DNA of 54,685 nt from Candidatus Firestoneibacteriota bacterium (GCA_026388015.1 JAPLKO010000018.1:1-54685), one strand, 5' to 3'; shown: positions 25,789 to 34,377, counted from the first letter of the stretch. Notes: a model not told the origin generated them from the sequence alone. Numbers and translations: made by a program.

Positions 25789-25962
25789 ATGGCTTATATC
25801 ATCACGGCAGAATGTGTAGCTTGCGGGGCTTGCAAACCGGAATGTCCGGTTGAGGCAATTGCAGAAGGGGATCCTATTTATACTATCGATTCCGAAAAGT
25901 GCACGGATTGCGGCGCCTGCGCCAATGTTTGTCCTTCGGACGCATGCAAACCAAAAGCGTAA
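25789..25962 (+). CDS. Small 2[4Fe-4S] ferredoxin
   Basis: A 57-residue ferredoxin. Two cluster motifs are visible: Cys9, 12, 15 and 19 (CVACGACKPEC) and Cys38, 41, 44 and 48 (CTDCGACANVC), with an extra Cys53. It is a low-potential electron carrier of the clostridial type. AAGGAGG just upstream (25774-25780) gives good translation. The last 19 bases overlap the start of the Dus gene in another frame. Its presence fits an anaerobic metabolism, but the redox partner is not identifiable here. Confidence 0.92.
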   Translation: MAYIITAECVACGACKPECPVEAIAEGDPIYTIDSEKCTDCGACANVCPSDACKPKA

Positions 25963-26930
25963 AAATAGGAAATATAGTAGCGAAGAATAATGTATTCCTG
26001 GCGCCCATGGCCGGCATAACAGATCTCCCTTACCGGAGAATTGTGAAGGCAATGGGCGCCGGTTTATTATTTTCAGAGATGATAAGCGCGGAAGGTCTTG
26101 TGCGGGACGGAAAAAACACCTTGCTGATTGCCGATATAGAAGATAAGGAGAGGCCTGTTGTTCTTCAAATCTTCGGGGGTAAACCGTCTTCCCTGGGCAA
26201 AGCGGCTTATATGTTATCCAATAAAGCTGATATTATAGACATAAATTGCGGCTGTTCTGTCAGGAAAGTTATGCGGAGTGATTCCGGCGCGGCCTTACTA
26301 AAAGACAGTGTGAGATTCCGGGAAATAATTTCTACGGTAGTAAAAAATTCTTTAGTACCCGTAACCGTAAAACTACGCAGTGGTTGGGATAATGAAAATA
26401 AAAATGCTCCGGAACTGGCAAAGATTGCCGAAGATTGCGGCGTGTCTGCGGTTACGCTTCATCCCCGCACCAGATGTCAGGGTTTTGGCGGTAAAGCAGA
26501 ATGGAGAATGATAGGTGAAGTTAAAAAAGCTGTTAAAATACCGGTTATAGGAAGCGGAGATATTCTGACTGCTTTGGATGCGGCAAGAATGCTTGAAGAA
26601 ACCGGTTGCGATGCGGTTATGATAGGCAGAGCCTGTCTCGGGAATCCCTGGATCTTCCGGGAAACAGTTTCTTATCTTGAAACCGGAAAGACTCCTATTC
26701 CTCCTTCGGAAGCGGAGCGTCTTGAGATTGTCAGACAGCATGGTGATCATATGGCAGCCTACAAGGGAGAGAGGACGGGGATTAGGGAGTTTAGAAAACA
26801 TCTTCTCTGGTATTTTAAAGGGATGAAAGGTATCAAACACTTAAGGCCATTGGCCAACAAAATGGAAACTTTGCAGGATTTTCATGCAATCCTTTTACAG
26901 ATAGACAGGGGGATGTATGCGAGAATTTGA
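25944..26930 (+). CDS. dus: tRNA-dihydrouridine synthase (DusB-like)
   Basis: A 328-residue FMN TIM-barrel enzyme that reduces uridines in tRNA D-loops. It has the N-terminal signature APMAGITDLPYRR, then NCGCSVRKV with the probable catalytic Cys104 (the usual GCP is GCS here), KLRSGWD, the FMN-phosphate region HPRTRCQGFGGKAEW, GSGDI, and GRACLGNPWIF. ATG 25944 lies within the last codons of the ferredoxin gene. No ribosome site is evident, so coupling to ferredoxin translation is likely. It overlaps larB by 14 bases. Confidence 0.88.
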   Translation: MQTKSVKIGNIVAKNNVFLAPMAGITDLPYRRIVKAMGAGLLFSEMISAEGLVRDGKNTLLIADIEDKERPVVLQIFGGKPSSLGKAAYMLSNKADIIDINCGCSVRKVMRSDSGAALLKDSVRFREIISTVVKNSLVPVTVKLRSGWDNENKNAPELAKIAEDCGVSAVTLHPRTRCQGFGGKAEWRMIGEVKKAVKIPVIGSGDILTALDAARMLEETGCDAVMIGRACLGNPWIFRETVSYLETGKTPIPPSEAERLEIVRQHGDHMAAYKGERTGIREFRKHLLWYFKGMKGIKHLRPLANKMETLQDFHAILLQIDRGMYARI

Positions 26931-27672
26931 TGTAAATAAAATATTAGAGCAGGTTAAAAACGGGAAGCTGAGTGTTTCGAAAGCTGCTGAAGCTTTTAAG
27001 CACCTGCCGGTGAAAGCGTTGGATTTTGCGAATGTTGATACCCACCGCACTATGCGTTCCGGTTTTCCTGAAGTAATTTTTTGTCAGGGGAAGACCAAAG
27101 AGCAGGTTGTTGCAATTATGAAAGAAATAGTTAAGCACTCCGGGTATTGTCTGGCGACCCGCGCTAATGAAGAAGTGGCTAAAACCGTTAAACGGGTTTT
27201 TGGGAAAAAAGCGGAGTATAATAAAGCAGGTAAAACCATTTTGGTAAAAAACTCTTACAAAACAATAAAGAAAACCGGACTTGTTGCAGTTTTAACAGCC
27301 GGGACTTCCGACATCCCTGTAGCTGAAGAAGCCGCCGTTACCGCAGAGGCAACCGGTAGCAATGTTATAAGAATCTACGATGTAGGCGTTGCCGGAATAC
27401 ACAGATTATTTAGACATTATAATAAGATTAGAGAGGCGAAAGTAATTATAGCTGTTGCCGGTATGGAAGGAGCTCTTCCCAGTGTTGTAGGCGGCCTGGT
27501 TGACAAGCCCGTTATAGCCGTTCCTACAAGTATCGGTTATGGGGCCAATTTCGGCGGGGTTTCTGCTCTTTTGACTATGCTTAACTCCTGTGCTTCGAAT
27601 GTTGTAACAGTGAATATAGATAACGGTTTTGGAGCAGGTTACACAGCAAGTATAATTAATAAGCTTAAATAG
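26917..27672 (+). CDS. larB: LarB-type pyridinium-3,5-biscarboxylate mononucleotide synthase
   Basis: A 251-residue protein of the LarB/AIR-carboxylase-like family. The N-terminal region has VDTHRTMRSGFPEVIFCQGK. The C-terminal PurE-like domain has TAGTSDIPVAEEA, IYDVGVAGIHRL, VVAGMEGALPSVVGGL-type sequence and PTSIGYGANFGGVSALLTML. LarB carboxylates NaAD in the first step of nickel-pincer cofactor synthesis for LarA-type racemases. LarC, LarE and LarA are not in the window, so the pathway would have to be completed elsewhere. Co-transcribed with ferredoxin and dus. Confidence 0.87.
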   Translation: MREFDVNKILEQVKNGKLSVSKAAEAFKHLPVKALDFANVDTHRTMRSGFPEVIFCQGKTKEQVVAIMKEIVKHSGYCLATRANEEVAKTVKRVFGKKAEYNKAGKTILVKNSYKTIKKTGLVAVLTAGTSDIPVAEEAAVTAEATGSNVIRIYDVGVAGIHRLFRHYNKIREAKVIIAVAGMEGALPSVVGGLVDKPVIAVPTSIGYGANFGGVSALLTMLNSCASNVVTVNIDNGFGAGYTASIINKLK

Positions 27673-27724
27673 TTTATAAATACTCTCAAATATGTTTAAA
27701 TACTAAGCATTTTCCTGTTTATTC

Positions 27725-27753
27725 TTTACAAAACTGCCTATTTTTGATAGACT
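27725..27753 (+). promoter_or_regulatory. Promoter of the M55 pseudogene
   Basis: TTTACA at 27725-27730 and TAGACT at 27748-27753, spacer 17, with TGA directly before the -10 (extended form). The expected transcription start coincides with the ATG at 27760, so the transcript would be leaderless. Confidence 0.45.
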
Positions 27754-27759
27754 AATGCT

Positions 27760-28245
27760 ATGAAAATATTTATATTTACTGACTTAGAAGGTGTTGGAGG
27801 GGTGCATTTGCATGATGAAGAGATATCCCAGGGGGGGAAGTATTACGATAAATCCTGTCAGTTGCTTACCAAAGAGGTAAATGCCGCTGTAGAAGGGGCT
27901 TATCTCGGTGGGGCTACTGAAGTTCTGGTTTGTGATTCCCAAAGTTATGGAACTAATATTGATATTTAGTTTTTGGATGAAAGAGCCAGACTCGTCAGGG
28001 GACCGAAAAAAAAGGGTTCCAGTTGTATTTGTTTCCGGTGACGACAAGGCGTGCAATGAGGCAAAGCGTCTTATTAAAGGTGTTTACACCGTCGAAACCA
28101 AGATAGGGATGGGGAGAGAGGCAGCTATTCTTAATCCCGTGGTAAAAGTGCGGGAAGAGATTACGGAATATGGCCGGTCCCCGGAAGAAAACTTATTGGC
28201 CCCGGAACGATCGAGTACAAACCGAAATCCGTAAAGGATTTTTAA
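27760..28245 (+). pseudogene. Decayed M55-family D-aminopeptidase (DppA-like)
   Basis: The N-terminus (MKIFIFTDLEGVGGVHLH, then LTKEVNAAVEGAYLGGATEVLVCDS) is clearly M55/DppA. An amber stop at 27967-27969 interrupts it, yet the same frame continues with FLDERARLVRGPKKKGS. The middle of the family (probably 60-70 residues including metal ligands) is absent. The sequence then resumes one frame over with RVPVVFVSGDDKACNEAKRL and KIGMGREAAILNPVVK. It returns to the first frame for a C-terminal piece (GPGTIEYKPKSVKDF) ending at 28243-28245. One nonsense change, a deletion and at least two frame shifts mean it is not functional. DppA enzymes hydrolyse D-amino-acid peptides. Confidence 0.87.
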
Positions 28246-28290
28246 ACTATTTATAAGCAGAATCGTCTTAATAATAAAAGGAGGAGTAAA

Positions 28291-29010
28291 ATGAAAAAGA
28301 TTCTATGCGCTCTTATGTTGGTACTGGCTCTTTCGCCTTTGTATGCGGAATCTTCAGTACAAAACACTCCAAATATAGATATTATTGATACTCCCACAAG
28401 CAACACGCTGCTTCGGGGGATGTATAATTTTCATATGAGGTTCTATGAAAGCGGCGGAGTTTTGACCAGAGCCTGGGTCGGTTTTGCGAATACTTTTATG
28501 ATAGGTGCTACATTCAATCTTGATAATGTAATAGGGGTAGGCACTATAACTGGAAGGGAACCAAAAGTTCTTGCAAAACTTCGCTTGATTGAAGATTCGG
28601 CGGCTTTTCCTTCGCTGGCTGTCGGCTATGAGCCTCAGTCTTTTGGTGTTTTTGTCGGAGGTGCCACCTCTGCCTATAGCGTCAGACCCATAGGCGCTTA
28701 TGCTGTGGTAACCAAACAGCTGGGTATTATTAACCTTAACGGCGGTGTCAATAATCATAATGTTTGGACAAATTTTAGTTTTAGCGGAGATCTCGGGGCT
28801 TTTGCAGGGGCAACGGTTATGCTAAATACTGATTTTGCCGTCCTTCTGGAGTATAACGATCTGACCTCCTCAACAACAAACAGTTTAAATCTTGGGTTCA
28901 GGTATGCGTTTGCGCCGGAACTGAGAATAGAAGTTGATATTAAAGGTTTACAGGGAGATTCAACAAAATACGTAAGAAACTTAAGACTGGATTATACGAA
29001 CTATTTCTAA
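28291..29010 (+). CDS. Predicted outer-membrane beta-barrel protein, unknown function
   Basis: A 239-residue protein with a clear signal peptide (MKKILCALMLVLALSPLYA, cleavage after about residue 19). The rest alternates polar and hydrophobic residues, rich in Gly, Asn, Thr and aromatics, and ends in an aromatic residue (LRLDYTNYF), as barrel proteins do. The segment LNLGFRYAFAPELRIEVDIK looks like closing strands. AAGGAGGAG precedes the ATG closely. I do not recognise a specific family. Its neighbours (an M55 remnant and accA) give no functional clue. Confidence 0.7.
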   Translation: MKKILCALMLVLALSPLYAESSVQNTPNIDIIDTPTSNTLLRGMYNFHMRFYESGGVLTRAWVGFANTFMIGATFNLDNVIGVGTITGREPKVLAKLRLIEDSAAFPSLAVGYEPQSFGVFVGGATSAYSVRPIGAYAVVTKQLGIINLNGGVNNHNVWTNFSFSGDLGAFAGATVMLNTDFAVLLEYNDLTSSTTNSLNLGFRYAFAPELRIEVDIKGLQGDSTKYVRNLRLDYTNYF

Positions 29011-29056
29011 ATCTAATACAAAGCGCGATATTTTGAAGGATTTTTAGGAGATAATT

Positions 29057-30046
29057 GTGACTGATTTTAAAATGGATTTTGAAAAGTCTATAATTGAACT
29101 TGAAAAAAAGATAGACGAGCTTAAGAAATTTACGGAAAGTAAAGAGATAGACTTTTCAGAGGAAATTAAAAAACTTGAGCTCAAGACCGAGCTGATGAAG
29201 AAAGAGGTTTACGAAAAGCTCTCACCCTGGCAAAGGATGCAGGTTGCCAAAAATATTCAAAGACCCAGGACCCTTGACTATATTCAGAAGATTTTTGAAA
29301 ACTTTATCCCTCTGCATGGTGACAGGCTTTTTAAGGATGATCCAGCCATGGTCGGCGGTCTGGCTTTCTTCGAGGGAAAACCTGTTGTAGTTATCGGTTT
29401 GCAGAAGGGAAAAGACACAAAAGATAATATTTATAGAAATTTTGGCATGGCAAATCCGGAAGGGTACCGGAAAGCGCTGAGACTTGTTCAGATGGCGGAA
29501 CGTTTTGACAGACCCGTTATTACTTTTGTAGATACACCCGGAGCTTTCCCCGGAATTGGAGCTGAAGAAAGAGGGCAGGCCGAAGCCATTGCAAAAAATC
29601 TGAAAGAATTGAGCGGTGTCAGAACTCCTGTTATTGTTATTGTCCACGGGGAAGGCGGAAGCGGCGGCGCTCTCGGCATTGCCGTAGGGGATAGAATATT
29701 GATGTTAGAGAATGCCGTTTATTCGGTTATTTCTCCGGAAGGTTGCGCCTCAATTCTCTGGAAAGATTCAAAACGTTCTGCGGATGCTTCCGTGGTTCTG
29801 AAAATTACAGCTCGTGATTTATTGGAGCAAGGTGTGATTGATGAAGTGATAAAGGAACCTGCCGGCGGAGCACACAGGGATTCCAATATGATGGCTCAAA
29901 ATATTAAAACTGCGATCAGAAAATCCTTAGCGGAACTTGTTGATTTGAATAAAGACGAGCTGATTGAATGCAGATATAAAAAATTCAGAGCGATGGGTAA
30001 ATTTCTTGAGGCTCCTCAGGAAAACCAAAACGCACAGGGCGTTTAG
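29057..30046 (+). CDS. accA: Acetyl-CoA carboxylase carboxyltransferase subunit alpha
   Basis: A 329-residue AccA. An N-terminal charged helical region (FEKSIIELEKKIDELKKF) is followed by the crotonase-like carboxyltransferase domain with RPRTLDYIQKIFENFIPLHG, TFVDTPGAFPGIGAEERGQA and GEGGSGGALGIAVGDRILML. It transfers carboxyl from biotin to acetyl-CoA in the first step of fatty-acid synthesis. The start is GTG 29057 with AGGAG at 29046-29050. accD, accB and accC are not nearby. Confidence 0.94.
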   Translation: MTDFKMDFEKSIIELEKKIDELKKFTESKEIDFSEEIKKLELKTELMKKEVYEKLSPWQRMQVAKNIQRPRTLDYIQKIFENFIPLHGDRLFKDDPAMVGGLAFFEGKPVVVIGLQKGKDTKDNIYRNFGMANPEGYRKALRLVQMAERFDRPVITFVDTPGAFPGIGAEERGQAEAIAKNLKELSGVRTPVIVIVHGEGGSGGALGIAVGDRILMLENAVYSVISPEGCASILWKDSKRSADASVVLKITARDLLEQGVIDEVIKEPAGGAHRDSNMMAQNIKTAIRKSLAELVDLNKDELIECRYKKFRAMGKFLEAPQENQNAQGV

Positions 30047-30147
30047 GTCTTGTAAACTCGGACTGATGGCGCAGATAAAGCATCATGCTTTCAAATCTTA
30101 GATAATTAGTTAAAATTATTCAACTTTGATATTAAAGGGTTTCTATT

Positions 30148-30759
30148 ATGGCAAAATTAAGAGTAGGAGTTTTGGCTTCAGGCGGCGGAACTAATCTGCA
30201 AGCAATTATTGATGCCTCGAAAAAAAAACAGATAGACGCAGAGGTCGTTCTTGTCATATCCGATAAAAGAGATGCTTTTGCGCTGGAACGGGCAGGAAAA
30301 AGCGGGATAAAAGCAGTCTTTTTAGACCCTGAAAAATACTCCTCAAAAGAACTGCACGAAAACGCAATAGTTAAAATCTTGGAAGAAAACTGTGTCGGGT
30401 TAGTTTGTCTTGCCGGCTATATGAGGCTCTTAACCGATCATCTTATCGGAAAGTTTGAAAACAGGATAATGAACATTCATCCCGCGCTTCTGCCGTCTTT
30501 TCCCGGCACAAATGGTCAGGCTGATGCCTTGGCCTACGGCGTAAAAGTTTCCGGTTGTACTGTTCATTTTGTGGAGCTTGAAATGGACGCCGGTCCTATA
30601 ATTTTGCAAGCCGCAGTCCCGGTCCTGGATGACGACACCAAAGAGTCGCTTTCAAAAAGAATTCTTGAGCAGGAACATAAGTTATATCCGAAAGCCATAA
30701 ACCTGTTCGCAAAAGGCCGGCTCAAGATAACTGGCAGAAAAGTTAAAATTATATCTTAA
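30148..30759 (+). CDS. purN: Phosphoribosylglycinamide formyltransferase
   Basis: A 203-residue GAR transformylase. N-terminal VGVLASGGGTNLQAIIDA is the phosphate-binding loop. The catalytic block is NIHPALLPSFPG (Asn, His) and the Asp comes later in VELEMDAGPII. It uses 10-formyl-THF to formylate GAR in purine synthesis. It precedes purH by about 100 bases and both depend on the folate pool supplied by folD. A 15-base palindrome (AAAGCATCATGCTTT, 30077-30091) lies upstream, but no strong promoter is evident. Confidence 0.93.
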   Translation: MAKLRVGVLASGGGTNLQAIIDASKKKQIDAEVVLVISDKRDAFALERAGKSGIKAVFLDPEKYSSKELHENAIVKILEENCVGLVCLAGYMRLLTDHLIGKFENRIMNIHPALLPSFPGTNGQADALAYGVKVSGCTVHFVELEMDAGPIILQAAVPVLDDDTKESLSKRILEQEHKLYPKAINLFAKGRLKITGRKVKIIS

Positions 30760-30815
30760 ATAAAATAAAGATATTTTGATGCAATAGCGGGTGTTTTCTC
30801 CGCTTACAATAAATT

Positions 30816-30842
30816 GTACTTAGTACTCCGTACTTTGTACTT
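30816..30842 (-). repeat. GTACTNN heptamer array upstream of purH
   Basis: Four successive 7-base units GTACTTA, GTACTCC, GTACTTT and GTACTT. Read on the minus strand they are AAGTAC(N)-type units like those at 41465-41492 and 47728-47762. The array lies between purN and purH, ending 17 bases before the purH start. Confidence 0.65.
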
Positions 30843-30858
30843 ATCTTTCGGGGGTTTC

Positions 30859-32415
30859 ATGATTAAAGTTAAACGCGTGTTAATCAGTGTTTCGGATAAG
30901 ACAGGTATCGTGGATTTTGCAAAGGCGCTTAAAAAGTTTGGGGTGACTATTATCTCAACAGGCGGGACATCCAAGTCTTTGAAGGATGCCGGGATTGATT
31001 GTATGGATATCTCTGATGTTACCGGTTTTCCTGAAATGCTGGACGGCCGGGTTAAAACGCTTCATCCGAAGATTCACGGCGGTCTTCTTGCGCTTCGTGA
31101 GAAGAAAGAACACATGGATGTAATCAAAGAGCATAATATAGAAATGATAGATATGGTGGTCGTTAATCTTTATCCGTTCGAAAAGACCGTGGCGAAACCA
31201 AATGTTACGATAGAAGAAGCTATTGAAAATATTGATATCGGCGGGCCATCTATGATACGTTCCGCTTCAAAAAACTATGAAAGTGTCTGCGTTATAGTTA
31301 ATCCGGCATTTTATGCGGAAGTAATAGCCGATCTGGAAAAGAACTCAGGGGCCGTCTCCGCAGAAATAAAAAAGAGGATGATGATAGAAGCTTTCAAACA
31401 CACTTATGAGTATGATATGAACATCTATAACTTCTTCAGTAAGAAAGTGCAGACCGGCGATATGCCGGAGATGTTCAACCTCTCGATGAGAAAAGCTCAG
31501 GATTTGCGTTACGGGGAAAATCCGCATCAAAAAGCAGCTTTTTACGTAAGTAATAAAGCAAAAGAACCTTCGATATCCAACGGAAAGCAGCTGCACGGCA
31601 AGGAGCTTTCCTATAATAATATTATGGACGCAGATGCGGCTGTTGAGATAATAAAGGAGTTCTCCGAGCCTGCGGTTACAATAATTAAGCATGCTAATCC
31701 TTGTGGTACGGCCGTTGCTAAGGACCTGGACACCGCGTTTGTTCTGGCCTATGAAGCCGATCCTTTATCTGCTTTCGGCGGCATTATAGCCGTAAACAGA
31801 AAAGTCACGGCAAAGATAGCCGAGTATTTGACGGGGAAATTCGTAGAGTTGGTTGCCGCTCCTGAGTTTTCTCCGGAAGCGCTTGAAATATTGAAAAAGA
31901 AAAAAGATATCAGGCTTGTGGAGATAAAAGGGCTGGGTTCAGAAATTACAAGGGATGCCGAGTTTGCCGTTAGAAAAGTTATAGGCGGTGTACTGGTGCA
32001 GGATCGGGATTTGAAATCCCTCTCTGAAGGCGAGCTTAAAGTTGTTACAAAAAAAACTCCCGCGAAGGAAGAACTAAAAGATATGCTGTTTGGCTGGAAA
32101 GTTGTGAAACATGTAAAATCAAATGCGATACTTATCGTGAAGAACGGTGTGACCCTCGGAGTAGGCGCGGGACAGATGAATCGTGTCGGCTCCGTTAAAA
32201 TAGCTTCGGAGCAAGCGGGTGAAAAAGCGAAAGGTGCGGTGCTTTGCTCGGATGCTTTCTTCCCCAAGGCTGACGGGGTAGAGGCTGCCAAGAAAGCAGG
32301 TATTACTGCTATAATTCAAACCGGCGGTTCGGTCAAAGATCAGGAAGTAATAGACGCTGCGGACAGACTGGGTATTGCGATGGTGATGACCGGCGTCAGA
32401 CATTTCAAGCATTAA
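30859..32415 (+). CDS. purH: Bifunctional AICAR formyltransferase / IMP cyclohydrolase
   Basis: A 518-residue PurH completing IMP synthesis. The N-terminal IMP cyclohydrolase (MGS-like) domain has KRVLISVSDKTGIVDFAKAL and DGRVKTLHPKIHGGLLALR. The transformylase domain has DLRYGENPHQKAAFY, then IIKHANPCGTAVA and the C-terminal DAFFPKADGVEAAKKAG, TAIIQTGGSVKD. I chose ATG 30859 (family start) rather than an upstream in-frame ATG at 30814, which falls in the heptamer repeat. rlmN starts six bases after its stop. Confidence 0.94.
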   Translation: MIKVKRVLISVSDKTGIVDFAKALKKFGVTIISTGGTSKSLKDAGIDCMDISDVTGFPEMLDGRVKTLHPKIHGGLLALREKKEHMDVIKEHNIEMIDMVVVNLYPFEKTVAKPNVTIEEAIENIDIGGPSMIRSASKNYESVCVIVNPAFYAEVIADLEKNSGAVSAEIKKRMMIEAFKHTYEYDMNIYNFFSKKVQTGDMPEMFNLSMRKAQDLRYGENPHQKAAFYVSNKAKEPSISNGKQLHGKELSYNNIMDADAAVEIIKEFSEPAVTIIKHANPCGTAVAKDLDTAFVLAYEADPLSAFGGIIAVNRKVTAKIAEYLTGKFVELVAAPEFSPEALEILKKKKDIRLVEIKGLGSEITRDAEFAVRKVIGGVLVQDRDLKSLSEGELKVVTKKTPAKEELKDMLFGWKVVKHVKSNAILIVKNGVTLGVGAGQMNRVGSVKIASEQAGEKAKGAVLCSDAFFPKADGVEAAKKAGITAIIQTGGSVKDQEVIDAADRLGIAMVMTGVRHFKH

Positions 32416-32421
32416 GCCAAA

Positions 32422-33441
32422 TTGAAAAACTTATTTGATCTTACAAAAGAAGAGCTGGCAGCTCAAATAGTTGAGCAGGGCGGTAAAAAATTTAACGCCG
32501 TTCAGATTTTTAATTGGATATATAAGAACAGAGTCACCTCTTTTTCTGTTATGAGCAATCTGTCGAAACTTCTGCGTCCCCGGCTTGAAGCGGAATTTGA
32601 GCTTTCTTTCCTGAATATTCTAAAAGTGCAAAAATCAAAAAATGAAGACGCTGTTAAATATCTCTTTGAATTAGCAGACGGTAAAAAAATTGAAAGCGTC
32701 CTTATGTTGCAGCCTTACGGTAATACTCTTTGTGTTTCCACGCAGGTGGGTTGCGCTTACGGCTGTTTTATGTGCGCCACGGGTAAAATGGGACTTAGCC
32801 GTAATCTTTTACCCGGGGAGATTGTCGGCCAGCTTCTTACCGTAGAGAAAGAGCGGGGTGTTAAGGTCCAAAATATTGTCTTCATGGGGATGGGTGAACC
32901 TCTTGCAAATTATGAAAATCTAAAGAAATCAATAGATATTTTTTCTGACTCAGACGGTATAAATATCAATCAAAGGCGTATCACCGTATCTACCTGCGGG
33001 ATAATCCCGGGGATAAAGAGGCTGATAGACGATAAGTTGCGTGTGCGGCTTTCAATATCTCTGCACTCTACCTTTGATAAGGTCAGAGATAAAATAGTTC
33101 CTGTGAACAAGAAATACAATATAGCGGCACTGCTTAACTCGCTTAAAGAGTACTGTTCTTCTACAAAACTTGAACTCACAATAGAATATGTGCTTATTGA
33201 AGATATGAATGATGATATTTCAGAAGTTGAAAATCTTATTGTGCTCATTAGAAAGTACAATCTGGATGCCAAAGTAAATATTATTCCGGTAAATAGCGTG
33301 GGCGGGCTTACTTTCAGGAACGAGGAAAGAATTAATTTGTGGCAGAAAAAGCTTGAAAATGCTAAAATAATAAGCACTGTTCGCATTGAACGCGGAGCAG
33401 ATATCTTGGCGGCTTGCGGCCAGTTGGCAGGAGAAGTTTGA
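32422..33441 (+). CDS. rlmN: 23S rRNA/tRNA adenine-C2 methyltransferase
   Basis: A 339-residue radical-SAM methyltransferase. The cluster motif is Cys111-x3-Cys115-x2-Cys118 (CAYGCFMC). GMGEPLANYEN and RITVSTCG follow, and the C-terminal resolving Cys332 is in LAACGQL. It methylates A2503 of 23S rRNA and A37 of some tRNAs. The start is TTG 32422, which aligns with the conserved N-terminus (KNLFDLTKEEL) but has no visible ribosome site. The stop is directly followed by the PASTA gene's TTG. Confidence 0.93.
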   Translation: MKNLFDLTKEELAAQIVEQGGKKFNAVQIFNWIYKNRVTSFSVMSNLSKLLRPRLEAEFELSFLNILKVQKSKNEDAVKYLFELADGKKIESVLMLQPYGNTLCVSTQVGCAYGCFMCATGKMGLSRNLLPGEIVGQLLTVEKERGVKVQNIVFMGMGEPLANYENLKKSIDIFSDSDGININQRRITVSTCGIIPGIKRLIDDKLRVRLSISLHSTFDKVRDKIVPVNKKYNIAALLNSLKEYCSSTKLELTIEYVLIEDMNDDISEVENLIVLIRKYNLDAKVNIIPVNSVGGLTFRNEERINLWQKKLENAKIISTVRIERGADILAACGQLAGEV

Positions 33442-34377
33442 TTGGATAAACAAAAAGTTAAAGCATTAAGTATATACTTTGTGATATTTTTTATAACTAT
33501 ATATTTGACTATGGCCTATGTAATAAGAGGAAAAAAGGTTGTGGTCCCCAGTATCAAGGGTTTTAATGTCGAAGAAGCAAGAAAAATAGTTGTTTCAAAG
33601 GGTCTTTATCTTAAAGAAGGCGCGGAGAGTTTTAACGAGACTATTCCTGACGGTTTTATTATGGCGCAAGATCCGATTGAAGGGGCATATGTAAAAGAAG
33701 GTCGGACCGTATATGTCACCGTAAGCCGCGGCTTGAAGATGGTGACGGTGCCTGATATCAGGGAGCAAAACATAAGACAGGCAAAAATATTATTAAGGCA
33801 GGCTTTGCTTAATCTGGGTATGACTGCGAAGATAACCACCAGGGACACACCTGAGGGTTTTATTCTTGCCCAGACGCCCCAGTCAAATTCTTTAACAAAG
33901 AGAAATGGTTCGGTAAACATACTGACGAGCGCCGGAGAGAAGGAAGTCTTCTATGTAATGCCCAACCTGATGGGAAAAAAGCAGGACCTTGTAAGAAAAG
34001 CGCTCTATTCGGCAAGGTTAAATGTCGGCAATGTTTCGTATAAAACTGTAGCCGGTTTTGATAAAGGCGCCGTTGTCAATCAGTTTCCGCTCCCCGGCGC
34101 CATGGTAAAAAAGGAGAGCTCGGTGGACCTAACAGTAAATTATACTGAAAATGAAAAGCAGTACAGACTTTTAAGCATACTTTATACGGTTCCAAAAGCG
34201 GGCCTGGCGGTAAAGAGAGTCCGCCTGATAATAATGGATAACGACGGCAGCCGCGAAATTTACAATGATATGGCCAGGTCCGGAAGCACAATTGAAAAAT
34301 CCGTACGGGCCAGCGGGGCCGTTATCCTGCAGGTGTCTGTAAATAATGAATTGCTGGAAGAGAGGCCGTATGAGTAA
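33442..34377 (+). CDS. Membrane-anchored triple PASTA-domain protein without kinase domain
   Basis: A 311-residue protein. A cytoplasmic stub of about eight residues and one membrane helix (about 9-27) are followed by three PASTA domains (about 33-98, 100-168 and 170-240) and a C-terminal domain of about 70 residues I do not recognise. PASTA domains bind muropeptides or the cell wall. No Ser/Thr kinase is fused, unlike PrkC/PknB. The start is TTG 33442, with AGGAG at 33429-33433. The position between rlmN and rpe recalls the Firmicute rlmN-prpC-prkC-rsgA-rpe order with phosphatase, kinase and GTPase missing. Likely a periplasmic envelope sensor or structural protein. Confidence 0.85.
   Translation: MDKQKVKALSIYFVIFFITIYLTMAYVIRGKKVVVPSIKGFNVEEARKIVVSKGLYLKEGAESFNETIPDGFIMAQDPIEGAYVKEGRTVYVTVSRGLKMVTVPDIREQNIRQAKILLRQALLNLGMTAKITTRDTPEGFILAQTPQSNSLTKRNGSVNILTSAGEKEVFYVMPNLMGKKQDLVRKALYSARLNVGNVSYKTVAGFDKGAVVNQFPLPGAMVKKESSVDLTVNYTENEKQYRLLSILYTVPKAGLAVKRVRLIIMDNDGSREIYNDMARSGSTIEKSVRASGAVILQVSVNNELLEERPYE

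Noticed and set aside
30077-30091. 15-base palindrome AAAGCATCATGCTTT upstream of purN
   Set aside because: It does not resemble a known PurR site, no convincing promoter is close, and such palindromes arise by chance in AT-rich DNA.
30816-30842. CRISPR-like reading of the GTACT repeats
   Set aside because: Units are seven bases with no spacers and no cas genes nearby.
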